DNA from: Dunaliella salina
Lineage: Eukaryota; Chlorophyta; Chlorophyceae; Chlamydomonadales; Dunaliellaceae
DNA length: 12,052 nucleotides
Direction: 5' to 3'
Assembly: GCA_002284615.2 (NCBI GenBank)
Contig: MU069503.1
Span: 188,600-200,651, forward strand
The notes under the pieces were generated by a model that was given only the letters and a program-made list of their open reading frames with translations, was not told the origin of the DNA and did not search any database. Positions 1 through 7,554 of the stretch are shown here, one piece after another; within the stretch, counting starts at the first letter, position 1; every line of letters begins with the position of its first letter. The position numbers and the translations under genes were made by a program.

Positions 1-488
1 ACAGCTTCAACAAAGGAATCACAGCGCCGCAATCCTTGAAAGGCATCTAAAACTTGAGCAGTCCAGCAAGAAGGCTCACGAGAATGAATGTTCAGATCCG
101 CTTTCAGCACGCTTCTCAGCGTCTCGCTATTGGACCTGAGCATGCTATTATACATCTTAACAACAGATCTGAACCAATAAAACTGGAGCGGCTCATGACC
201 ACACTCCCGCAAAACAGCCCAGTTTGGAGTGGTACGTTTGACACCCAGCGTGCTTTTTAGATAACTCATGTGCCGCACTTGCAGGTCACTCGCAAACTCC
301 TTGCCCTCTTTAATGTACTCAGTTCCCCACACCTGCCCTGCATACAGTCCAGCCGGAACCACATACGTCTTCCCAAGCCACAGAGAGACATATGGCCTAT
401 TTGCCGGAGAGTGCTCACGAACAAATTGACGGACCCGAAAAGCAGACGCCATGAACGGACCAGTAGCATGCTCAGAGGACTTCGTCAT
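1..488 (-). pseudogene. LINE reverse transcriptase, C-terminal (post-catalytic) segment, partial
   Basis: An open minus-strand frame of about 162 codons runs off the left edge. It begins at an ATG at 488-486 with an in-frame TAG at 497-495, so the ATG is probably an internal methionine of a 5'-truncated element rather than a true start. The protein contains YVVPAGLYAGQVWG, LGVKRTTPNWAVLRECG and FYWFRSVVKMYNSML. This is the pattern seen after the catalytic palm of non-LTR reverse transcriptases: the segment with a small-residue/Y-x-x-x-x-WG motif followed by a helical 'LG(V) .TP..AVLRE.G..P' stretch. The catalytic FADD-type motif would lie upstream and is not present. No stop or frameshift occurs inside the segment, so it is less decayed than the other elements here. 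It is not obviously part of families A or B. Family-level assignment beyond 'LINE-type' is uncertain. Confidence 0.72.
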
Positions 489-497
489 GCTCGCCTA

Positions 498-843
498 AAG
501 GGATTACAGAATTAAGGCCTTCGGTCAAGACGCGCGACTGCTAGCCTGCTTATTAAAAAGAAAAAACAATATTGTGAATGGAAAGACCAAACTATGACAT
601 TGAATTGATGGAACTCAAATACTATGAACCTACGAGGCCTTGTGCCCAACACAGGGCCTTGCAGTGCGGACATTAGTCTGCAAGGGAAAGTAGGTGACCC
701 CTCTCTTAAATCATTACTTGCTACACTCACGCTTTGCACACCTCTTCCTTTGCCAATAAAGCGGTGATCTTTCAGATGCTAGAAGCTCCAGAGCATTGTG
801 GCGAGAGGCCTTTTTGTCACCAGAGTCGCTGGGTTAAGGGTGC
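498..843. other. Spacer, no gene recognised
   Basis: About 350 bases of mixed composition. The short open frames on either strand have no recognisable motif or coding character. No repeat, tRNA-like fold or element tail was seen. It separates the LINE fragment from the AT-rich ATTGCA region. Confidence 0.5.
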
Positions 844-1140
844 GTTTTGCAATTAAATTCAGCATTGATTGCACTATTCAATTGCGCTTGATGGAAAATG
901 GGTTAAGTATTGCTTTTGCATTCCCAACGTGCAATTGATAAATGCAATTATTGGAATTTCTGAAATGATTGCAAGTAATTAATGGTGAATGGACGGGTGA
1001 GGGGTCCATAATTATCATTGAAAAAATGTAATTACGTTTCGCCATTGCACTACTTCATTGCGAGCTGGAAACGTGATTTGCAATAAGTCCAATTTTTTTG
1101 ATGATTGATTTTCAATTTTGATTCATTGTAATTGCCCCTT
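844..1140. repeat. AT-rich stretch with dispersed ATTGCA/TGCAAT words
   Basis: The hexamer ATTGCA or its complement TGCAAT, or a one-base variant such as ATTGCG or ATTGCT, occurs about ten times in under 300 bases (for example near 846, 868, 879, 931, 943, 968, 1043, 1058, 1077 and 1127). Spacing is irregular and both orientations occur. This could be the remains of a very old satellite or simple low-complexity DNA. No open frame of interest lies in it. Confidence 0.4.
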
Positions 1141-1223
1141 TGGAAAAGCATCGAAAGATTATGGAATCACTGAATTTTTTTTCTTTCACTTGGTGAAGGA
1201 GATACACTGTACCTTGGCCCTAG

Positions 1224-1757
1224 GTATGGCAAGGGGGGGAGTCAATGTGGTTTTGGGGCAAAATTGTCCGCATGTTTTTCAATTTTCAATTCTCGTTTGG
1301 AAATGGAAATGGAAATATAACTTCAGCCTAGCCGAGGCCACCTGCTCTCCACTTGACGCGCTGCAGTGACACAGCAATGACCCTGGTATTCTGCATGTCC
1401 AGGCCTGCGTGATGGGAGGGGCGGACGGGGCACTTTTATGCATTGACCACATCCAGTGCAAGCTGAATAGACGTGGCCTAGGCACGATGAACGCAATATG
1501 CATATAAATAATAACATATACTTGAGCAATATTGCCACTAGCTTGCACTGGATGTGGTCAACGCAAAAAAGTGGCCCGTCCGTCCATCCCATCCCGCAGG
1601 CATGGGCATGCAGAATACCAGGGTCATTGCTGTGTCACTGCAGCGCATCAAATGGAGAGCAGGTGGCCTCGCGGGCGTAAGTTCCATTTCCATTTCCATT
1701 TCCAAACAAAAATCAAAAATCGAAAAACTTGTGCACATTGGCTCGCCTTGCCATATC
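1224..1757. repeat. Long foldback inverted repeat (MITE-like or hairpin locus)
   Basis: The left arm (about 1224-1464) is matched in reverse complement by the right arm (about 1540-1757), leaving a 75-base spacer at 1465-1539. The inner arm ends are strongest: TTGACCACATCCAGTGCAAGCT at 1443-1464 is exactly complementary to 1540-1561. The arms share the CTGCAGTGACACAGCAATGACC block (left near 1362-1383, right near 1620-1641) and a GGAAAT hexamer array (1299-1316 left; its complement at 1682-1709 right). Weaker homology continues outward to TATGGCAAGG at 1225-1234 and its complement near 1746-1755, with about 20 extra bases in the left arm. The small open frames on both strands are by-products of the repeat. 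No transposase is present, and no clear target duplication was identified outside the arms. It could be a non-autonomous foldback element or a source of hairpin RNA. Confidence 0.85.
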
Positions 1758-2335
1758 CTCTTTTCTTTTCTTTGGTCCTCACAGCTGGACCCCCTTTTCC
1801 CGCCTAGGCAAACGAGTATCATGAACTTTGCAACCGCATATCTTGTCCGTTCCTGCACCGTCCCAGGACCTGAAAGGTGCATTGGATAGCTTGTGCTTTG
1901 CTCCATAAATAGGTGCTAAAAGAGCGCCGCGGGGTGCAGCGTACGGCCAGCAAGAAGTTCTTGCCAAGAACGAAAGGAGGATATTAAGGGGAAAATGAAG
2001 AGGCATGCCTCATTATTACGAATCAGTATGCCAAATCCCAGCCAGCTTCCAACCTGCAGGTTGCTGATTGACCCCATTCAAGTTTTATTAGGTGCATTTT
2101 GTTGGCCTCAGACCTGGTGCAAAGCTGTGAGGGTTGCAGTGCGGTTGAAGCCTTGGAAGGCTGGGCTGGAGAGCAAAATGTGCAAGAATGCAAGAATGTG
2201 CAAAATGCCCCCAAAACCAACCGGCGCTGTGGCCCCCCCCCAAGTGCCTTCCAGCAAAACCTGACACCGCAGCATGATTGGACGACCTAAGAGCAGCTTA
2301 TGCCCAGGAGCGCTGGTCCTTTGGTGCAAGTTTAA
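1758..2335. other. Spacer with a small internal repeat, no gene recognised
   Basis: Nothing with protein-coding character was found. At about 2175-2211 there is a short imperfect tandem repeat of TGCAAGAA/TGTGCAAAATGC words. A run of nine C at 2233-2241 marks low-complexity sequence. No RNA gene or element end was recognised. Confidence 0.45.
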
Positions 2336-2941
2336 AAATCCACTTTTTTCAGCCAAGATGGGTGCGAAACAGCCTGTGAGCACCTCCACATCCCAACTTT
2401 CCAGCCATTCTCAATGCTTGGGACATGGAAACATGTTTGGTCATGCTTGGTACACTTGGGGCAAGAAAGAAAGAAGAGAGTCTATGCTGGGCACAGCCAG
2501 CGTGCATCCAAGAAAGACCCAACAGTCAGCGCTGAAACTGAGAGTGAGTCCCACCAGACCAAGAGAAAAAGAAGCACAGAAGTCTACTCCAGCAAGTTGG
2601 CAACCACCTAGGATACCCTTGACACTCCTGTCAAGAGGCACTGTCCAGCAAACTCGAGACCTACCCCTAAGCCTTGGAGAAAGCAATCCAACATCTCAGC
2701 AAGGGCCCCCCTCTTGCACAAGGGCCAGCCGTAGCCAGGAGGTGAGCACGCAGTTATGCGGACCCAAACTGAGATCACTCCACCTCTGAGCACCCTCCCC
2801 ACCGCCAACTTCCAGGGCCACTCCTGCACCAGCTTTTCTCCTGTTAACTCACACATGGGCGGGGGCGCCACTCCCTGGGCCGGAGCCTGCTGCCCTTGGG
2901 GCACACAGATTCGCATGCAAAACGTGATCATGCCGTAATGA
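2336..2941 (+). pseudogene. Unrecognised broken reading frame of about 200 codons
   Basis: One frame stays open from just after a TAA at 2333 to TAATGA at 2936-2941, interrupted only by two TAG codons (2609-2611 and 2732-2734). The predicted protein begins with a Cys/His-containing segment (DGCETACEHLHIP, then WKHVWSCLVHLG). A basic stretch with KKR and KRKR follows, resembling a nuclear-localisation signal, and then a proline/serine-rich tail. The Cys/His spacing is suggestive but does not fit a zinc finger I can name. It could be the N-terminal or ORF1 part of a retroelement, or an old host gene. A 171-codon open frame in another register (2274-2789) overlaps it; which register was the real one is not certain. 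Confidence 0.3.
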
Positions 2942-3139
2942 CATTGAAAGGGGCGTCTGGGTGCAGGGAGAACCAGCAAGTACGTGTCTTTATTTGCAGA
3001 TCCGGCAAAATTTAGATGGTCAGGGCCTTCTTTCTCAGATTAATTTGATTAGTAAAGGAATGGTACCACCAGTCACAACACAACCAATCTGTGATTTGAT
3101 GCAGCCCAAGGTCAAACAGACGGGACAACCCTCCAGGTC
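2942..3139. other. Short spacer, nothing recognised
   Basis: No element domain or RNA gene was recognised. TTTATTTGCAG at 2989-2999 resembles a 3' splice site, but no matching donor or exon was identified. The next element fragment begins near 3140. Confidence 0.35.
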
Positions 3140-3368
3140 CTCGTTAGCTCTGCTCCCATTGGCTTCCACCTGACTAAGTGTGCAAACATCGCATCAGACA
3201 GCCTCATCTCTTTCAACCAAGTACGTAAACAACTCCTTTACCCTGAGAAACACTGGAGGCATATCCAAGAAGGCATCCTTGAAATGATTTTATCCCTCAT
3301 TAACGACTCTCATACCAAAATTCATTTCTACAAAATAAAGTCTCATGCTGGCATCACTGCAAATGAAA
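3140..3368 (+). pseudogene. Family A RNase H domain, 5' part of a split copy
   Basis: The frame SDSLISFNQVRKQLLYPEKH, then TKIHFYKIKSHAGITANE, matches the RNase H region of the other family A copy at 6180-6360 (TDSLTSLKQIRK, TKIKLYRVKTHAGIAGNE). It holds the third catalytic Asp (in SDS) and the conserved His (HAG). The first Asp (TDG) is not seen and the Glu region is hard to recognise, so the 5' side is decayed or truncated. Family A sequence stops at AGATGC near 3374 and resumes at ATTGC near 4579, because a family B element sits in between. It is non-functional. Confidence 0.7.
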
Positions 3369-3383
3369 GATGCTTAAACACAC

Positions 3384-3745
3384 ATGCACAAGAAACACAA
3401 ACTTGGCTCTGCTAACACCTCTGGCTACCACTACCAGAGAAGGCAGAAGCTTAGCGATGCCACACCACTTACCACAAATGCAAACACTGAAGCTCACAAC
3501 CCAATACCTCAACTTGCAAACAAGGAGATCAGCAACTCCTTCTGGAAAAATCCAAAGATTACCCTTGAACAACAAACAAATCTTATGAAGCATCGAACGG
3601 ATACACTGTACACACAGAGTCATGCCTCCAATTTCAACTTTTCCAGTACTGATGGATGCCCACTCTGTGCAAATACGGACAACATTTTCGCGTTCTGCTT
3701 AGATACAACCCAACAATGAGCGGGATGCACACCAACAGACACCAT
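3384..3745 (+). pseudogene. Family B linker and zinc-knuckle region, broken
   Basis: The frame from 3384 encodes KHKLGSANTSGYHYQRRQKLSDATP, SFWKNPKITLEQQTNLMKHRT and TLYTQSHASNF, then SSTDGCPLCANTD (zinc-knuckle start at about 3648-3680). The same protein is found in the minus-strand family B copies at 8941-9240 and 7740-8000. After the first CxxC pair the frame is lost: the expected His and final Cys are replaced by unrelated residues ending in TAG (3717). Translation would therefore not reach the endonuclease. The linker has no recognised fold. It probably spaces RNase H from the nucleic-acid-binding knuckle. Confidence 0.65.
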
Positions 3746-4434
3746 GCGGCCCTTAGTCTCTGTGTAGAAGCCCTCAGTAAAGGCCAACATGGCTGATCCT
3801 CATTAGCATGGATGGCTGCAATCATGACAGACTTCTGGATCAAGGCATACAAATCCCTGAAAACACCTCTCGAGCTATTCCAGATTGGGTTTTCCCAAAT
3901 GGCACTACTTCACCTGCTCGGCACCAAAGCCGTTCTGATGCTCTTTTTGTGCACCCTATCCCAGGCAGACAGGCCCACTAAATCCTTCCAAGATCCCCCC
4001 ACAAGATAGGGACATCCATTGAACTTAAATTCTGCTCTGACACGAATCCCTTCATCACTTAAGAACGTGCGCAGACTCAACATTCCCACATCATAAGCAG
4101 ACTTAAAACACGCAGCTTAAGAAACCCAAACAGGAATAACAAAGCGACTTTGCATACCATCTTAATTGGTGTGGGTGGCATGATTTACAATGAGCTTACA
4201 ATTTCACCTCTTAAAAATCTGGGCCTGACCAAACAAAAAGCTAAATCACTAGCATCCAAGCTCAGGGACCATGCCATCCAAAGATTATCCACCATCATTA
4301 ACACCAGACATGCACTTTGCTTTCAGGGAGCACCTGGGAGGGGGTTTACTGGGCGCGCGGAGGCGGCTAAGGATGGGAGAAGGAGAGTCCGAGCGCTCAG
4401 AGGCATGGCAAGCAACCCTCCGGATCCCCATTAG
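3718..4434 (+). pseudogene. Family B REL (PD-(D/E)xK) endonuclease, degenerate
   Basis: Aligned with the better copy at 8338-8890 (-), this stretch carries TMSGMHTNRH, a long middle segment, RSDALFV at 3930-3950 (first catalytic motif; Pro of 'PD' changed to Ser), IELKF near 4018-4035 (ExK motif), and TILIGVGGMIYNELTI followed by LGLTKQKAKSLASKLRDHAIQRL. A 4-base deletion just before IELKF, a TAA at about 4060 in place of TTA, and other indels disrupt the frame. The last 94 codons (4150-4434) are open and end in NPPDPH-stop, the same end as the other copies. In REL-type non-LTR elements this domain nicks target DNA to start reverse transcription; here it is inactive. Confidence 0.7.
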
Positions 4435-4578
4435 TTTTGTCTCTTGCTCTCTCCTAGGCTAGTTTTGTCTAGCTTAGGTAGAGGGACCCCTGGTGGGGCC
4501 TCTAACTTTGTTAGGGGTTCTTCCCTTAATGCACGCGGCCTTTGGCTTGCATAGACTTTTCTTATCTTCTCTTTTTGA
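4435..4578 (+). other. Family B 3' UTR, terminal hairpin and pyrimidine tail
   Basis: The sequence after the stop matches, in complement, the 3' UTR at 7998-8151. Two folds are visible. AGAGG-GA-CCCC-TGGT-GGGG-CCTCT at 4480-4504 is not preserved in the other copy (GGGG reads GAGA). TGCA-CGC-GGCC-TTT-GGCT-TGCA at 4530-4551 is preserved. The second lies immediately before the CTTTT-rich tail. A short 3' hairpin near the tail is a known recognition signal for reverse transcription in several LINEs. That role is inferred here. Confidence 0.6.
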
Positions 4579-5251
4579 TTGCAAAACATCAGGCAAATCA
4601 AGCCAACAACTTGAACTGTGTGGCAGACGCTGTAATCCCCAATGCAGGTCCTGGCGGAAATCCATACAGCACACAATATGGCATATTTTGTGGTTAGCCA
4701 AGAAAGGAAAAATAGTGCATGCTGCAGGTACATCTACAGGTCCCCCACCTGCCCCCAAGCTCACCTATCTCCCCAATCTTCAAGATGCTCTTAAATTTCA
4801 CGTTCATACTAAACACAAACTGGATATGCCAATGCCAAAACAGCAACTCTTACTATCAAACTTACTAGCACGAATAGATGACAAAAATAGCAATGCTTTA
4901 AAGCACCTGAAATTTCAGGAGTATGACAAGCATATCCACACCCATACAGCATACCGTCCTGCAGTACCGCATAGGCACCCTCTATAATCAAAAACAGCAC
5001 TCTGTTTTAAGAAGTCATCTTGACCTACCATCCTGAGGTATCGTACAGGTCCTCTACAATGCAGTCCGTTCTAAAAGGTCACCTGAACCAAGGCGCCCTC
5101 TTCCAGGCTGCCATCAATTGGACAGCGCACTCCACATGCTGTTGGGCTGCCTGAATCAAATCATCTCCAACATGAAAGCTGAATGCCTTAGGATTGCTGG
5201 CAGAATGACAAAAGCACTTAGCAAAAGTCCTTGGGGAGCAGGCCTGCGTTG
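4579..5251 (+). pseudogene. Family A copy, 3' part of split copy: RNase H end, linker and zinc knuckle
   Basis: This resumes the family A RNase H at ATTGCAAAACATCAGGC and continues through a linker (YWLAK-like WLAKKGK, THPPAPKLTYLPNLQD-like PPAPKLTYLPNLQDALKFH, HTKHKL). At 5094-5150 comes a zinc knuckle reading (R)-P-L-P-G-C-HQLDSAL-H-MLLG-C. This is a C-x4-C-x7-H-x4-C knuckle in which the first Cys codon is now CGC (Arg). It continues IISNMKAE...IAGRMTKALSKSPWGAGL and ends abruptly at 5251, before the endonuclease. One open frame spans 4493-4987 because the upstream tail happens to be open; its first 30 codons are 3' UTR, not protein. A partial tandem duplication (4953-5088) breaks the frame. 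Confidence 0.72.
4953..5088 (+). repeat. Degenerate tandem duplication inside the family A linker
   Basis: The unit at 4953-5026 (starting ACCGTCCTGCAGTACCGCAT) is followed directly by a similar unit at 5027-5088 (ACCATCCTGAGGTATCGTAC...). The other family A copy has this block only once, at about 6717-6785. The two units have diverged by many substitutions and a gap of about ten bases, so the duplication is not recent. Confidence 0.6.
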
Positions 5252-5603
5252 GAAAGTGTGGTTCTTCTGATCTGAAGCTGTTTCAGGTCTGACCTTATCT
5301 GATTCAGGAGAGAAGCAACCTGATTCAGTTTTTTAGGCTGAACTGATTCAGCTTGAAATCCAGAACGGGTTGGCCTGAATCAGGTCCAAATCAGGACTTT
5401 CTGGCAAAGTCTTTGAGAAGCATGTGTCTCCACAGAAGAACTGGAGATCAGGTGCAGATGAGATTGGTGTTCACCTGAATCAATTAAAATTGGCTTTAAA
5501 AATCTGGTGGGTTTCACGGGCTCAAAGGCAGTGTAACGACTGAACTAGGTCACAATTTGTGCCTCTCTACGGCAATCGCATACTATATATACGCATGGTA
5601 CAT
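5252..5603. other. Intergenic stretch with clustered CTGAWTCAG pseudo-palindromes
   Basis: No gene was found. The 9-mer CTGATTCAG or CTGAATCAG occurs at 5299-5307, 5320-5328, 5343-5351 and 5375-5383, with a partial copy at 5475-5483. AATCAGG (5388-5394) and GATCAGG add further half-sites. Each 9-mer is a perfect inverted repeat around one base. Such a cluster could bind a dimeric transcription factor (the core resembles bZIP-type TGANTCA sites) or be the remnant of a short tandem repeat. No direct evidence favours either. Confidence 0.45.
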
Positions 5604-5643
5604 ACATGTTTTTATGCACATATATATGTGCCAAAAAACATGT
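5604..5643. repeat. 40-bp near-perfect palindrome
   Basis: The left arm ACATGTTTTTATGCACATAT and right arm ATATGTGCCAAAAAACATGT are reverse complements except at two adjacent positions. The central 16 bases (GCACATATATATGTGC, 5616-5631) are a perfect palindrome with no spacer. It lies in a TA-rich block (5575-5743) just upstream of the 5' end of the second family A copy. Confidence 0.8.
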
Positions 5644-5706
5644 GTCCATATACATAACATATGTAGTATACATAATAATAAATTGTTGCATATATTGTTG
5701 CATGAT

Positions 5707-5740
5707 TGTTATATATGTTATATAACAAATTGTTATATAA
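5707..5740. repeat. Triple alternating inverted repeat, TTGTTATATA type
   Basis: TTGTTATATA (5707-5716), its complement TATATAACAA (5720-5729) and TTGTTATATA again (5730-5739) lie side by side. The last two form a perfect 11+1+11 palindrome (5718-5740) around a single A. Nearby, ATTGTTGCAT is directly repeated (about 5681-5702). The block ends where the family A coding sequence starts. Confidence 0.75.
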
Positions 5741-5743
5741 AAA

Positions 5744-6473
5744 AGACTGGCTACAGGGCCTGAGAGATGCTATACCAGAGGCCACAGAGTGGAAGATGAA
5801 GAGTGTCGGCAGCCACCCTGTTCTCGATCCCATGCATGCTGAAATGCCAGGTTTCAGTAAATTGGAACACCTCCCATTTGACAAACAACACGTCTCTAAA
5901 TACCCAAAATCTCCACACATGAGTATCCAAGAAACAGACTCGGTGCCCACCCAATCCAATACCACCCTCACTCCCAAAGTTGCTGACTGGAGGACATGGG
6001 CGTACACAGATGGCAGCTGCCTTGTCCATGACGTTAAGCAAGAAATCGGGGCAGGCGTCTACTGCCCACTTACTGACAGCAAGAACTTTGTAGAGCCTAA
6101 CAGTGCTTGGATTACTAACACCATAACTTGAGCTGAATTGGCAGCCATTGCTGCTGCTTTCATTACCGAACATACAGACATTGGAACAGACAGCCTCACC
6201 TCTCTCAAACAAATACGTAAATAAATCCTTTACCCTGAGAGACATCCTAGGCATATCCAAGGAGACGTCCTTAAAATGATTTCATCTCTCACTAGCAATT
6301 CTCGTACCAAAATTAAACTATACAGAGTGAAGACACATGCTGGCATTGCTGGAAATGAATGTGCAGATGCTATTGCAAAACATCAGGCAAATAGAGCCAA
6401 CAGCTGCATGGCAGACATTGAGATTCCCGGGGCGGGTCTGGTGGAAATCCATATACACATATTTATTGGCTAG
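5744..6473 (+). pseudogene. Family A RNase H domain with two nonsense codons
   Basis: A single frame is kept from 5744 to 6473, broken only by TGA at 6129-6131 and TAA at 6222-6224. All four acidic RNase H positions are present: Asp in YTDGS (6009-6011), Glu in AELAAI (6135-6137), Asp in TDSLTS (6189-6191) and Asp in NECADA (6366-6368). The His of HAGIAGNE is also present. The TAA stands where the family A copy at 3140-3368 has CAA. RNase H in LINEs degrades the RNA strand during cDNA synthesis. Because only nonsense changes separate this from an open domain, the fold assignment is strong although the gene is inactive. Shorter open frames within it (5706-6131, 6276-6473) are pieces of this one domain. 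Confidence 0.82.
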
Positions 6474-6840
6474 CCAAGGAAGGAAAAAGAGCGCATGCTG
6501 CAGGTACACCTACAAGCCACCCACCTGCCCCCAAGCTCACCTATCTCCCTAATCTGCAAGATGATCTCAAATTCCACATGCATACTAAAGATAAACTCGG
6601 AAATGCCAATGCCAAAACAGGTTACTACTCGTACTATCAAAACTTATTACCGCATGTGGACAAAAAAATCAGCAATGCCTTTAGAAATATGCCCAACATA
6701 TCTGTACCAATGAAGCGTATCATCCTGCAGTACCATACAGGCACCCTCTACAACCAAAAGCATGCTGTTCGCTTTAAAAGGTCTACTGACCCAACATGCC
6801 CTCTCAGGCTGCCAAAACCATATCATCTCCAACATGAAGA
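6474..6840 (+). pseudogene. Family A linker and zinc knuckle with internal deletion
   Basis: It encodes the linker peptides KLTYLPNLQDDLKFHMHTKDKL, NANAKTGYYSYYQNLLPHVDKK, IILQYHTGTLYNQKHAVRFKRS and STDPTCPL, split over two registers (6495-6713 and 6578-6844). Compared with the copy at 5094-5151, about 39 bases between two GGCTGCC repeats are missing at 6806-6814. This removes most of the C-x7-H-x4-C part of the knuckle. Confidence 0.65.
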
Positions 6841-7554
6841 CTGAAAGACATAACATTGCAGGCAGAATGATCACTAAAGCCCTCAGCAAAAGCCCCGTGG
6901 GAGCAGGCCTGGTCTACACAGACATTGGCAGCAATTTCAAACTTGCACAACACAATCTTCAGCTACCTACACATGCCTCTAACAGAAGTATATCTAAGTA
7001 CTTGTTCCCAAAACCTTCAAGAGAGGGATAGACTCAACTTAAGTCATCCAGATGCTATTTTGATCACCCCTTAAAATGCCAAGCCTACGTCTAACTGTGT
7101 TTCTCCTTCTCGTTCACATCAAGATTTGCGCAGGTTCACAAGGAGGGCAACCAGAACTTGCTGCGTGAGGCAGCCTCATGAACTTCATATGAATGAACGT
7201 CATGTGTATTTCATAGAAATAGAGTTCTGTGAAGACACAAGGCCAGAACATCAGTTGAATGCGGCTAAGCAGCAGCATGCAGACCTTTGTAAACTATTTG
7301 GCGCTAAAGCTGAGACTATTCACCCTATTCTCCTGGGCGTTGGTGGTTCTATTCACACTGAGCATACCCTGAAGCAATTTAAGCAACTAGGACTGGATCA
7401 CCAACGTGCCACTAAGCTTGCTCAACAACTTCATGCCCATTCAGTCCAATATGCCCACAAACTAGTTTACACACGTCGTGGTATAAAAAATAAGAGTATT
7501 TCCAGCCAAGCTCTTGTGCCAGGAACTTCTAGTAAACTCCCAGATCCTCATTAG
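6820..7554 (+). pseudogene. Family A REL (PD-(D/E)xK) endonuclease, frameshifted
   Basis: The first register (to TAG at 7029-7031) encodes IISNMKTERHNIAGRM, SKSPVGAGLVYTDIGSNFKLAQHNLQLPTHASNRSISKYLFP. A second register carries HPDAILITP with the catalytic PD at 7048-7053. A third register, open from 7126 to 7554, carries YFIEIEFCEDTRPEHQLNAAKQQH. This is the position of the E-x-K motif, but the Lys codon here is GAG (Glu) at 7222-7224, whereas family B copies keep Lys. The domain ends HAHSVQYAHKLVYTRR...KLPDPH-stop. In REL elements this module cleaves the target site. Frame breaks and the Lys-to-Glu change make this copy inactive. Confidence 0.7.

Larger units (their letters stand above)
3369..4578 (+). 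mobile_element. Family B retroelement, 5'-truncated, inserted into a family A copy
   Basis: This insertion begins abruptly in the linker between RNase H and the zinc knuckle. It runs through the knuckle, REL endonuclease, stop codon (TAG at 4432-4434), 3' UTR and a degenerate CTTTT-type tail (about 4552-4578). On both sides is family A RNase H sequence that would be contiguous if the block were removed (...AGATGC | ATTGCAAAACATC...). No clear target-site duplication is visible and about one base of target is missing. The 5' junction shows 2-3 bases of microhomology. The 3' UTR is nearly the same as that of the family B element at 7998-8151 (-). Confidence 0.82.

Noticed and set aside
1538..1906. 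122-codon minus-strand and 111-codon plus-strand frames in the foldback repeat
   Set aside because: Both arise from the inverted repeat and hexamer array. The same peptides appear in mirrored form from the other arm, with no domain.
2609..2734. Possible TAG-reassigned genetic code
   Set aside because: Two TAG codons in one unrecognised frame are weak evidence. In the elements, TAA, TGA and TAG all interrupt homologous domains and sister copies show sense codons there.
5751..6260. 169-codon minus-strand open frame
   Set aside because: It is antisense to the RNase H domain with all catalytic residues on the plus strand.
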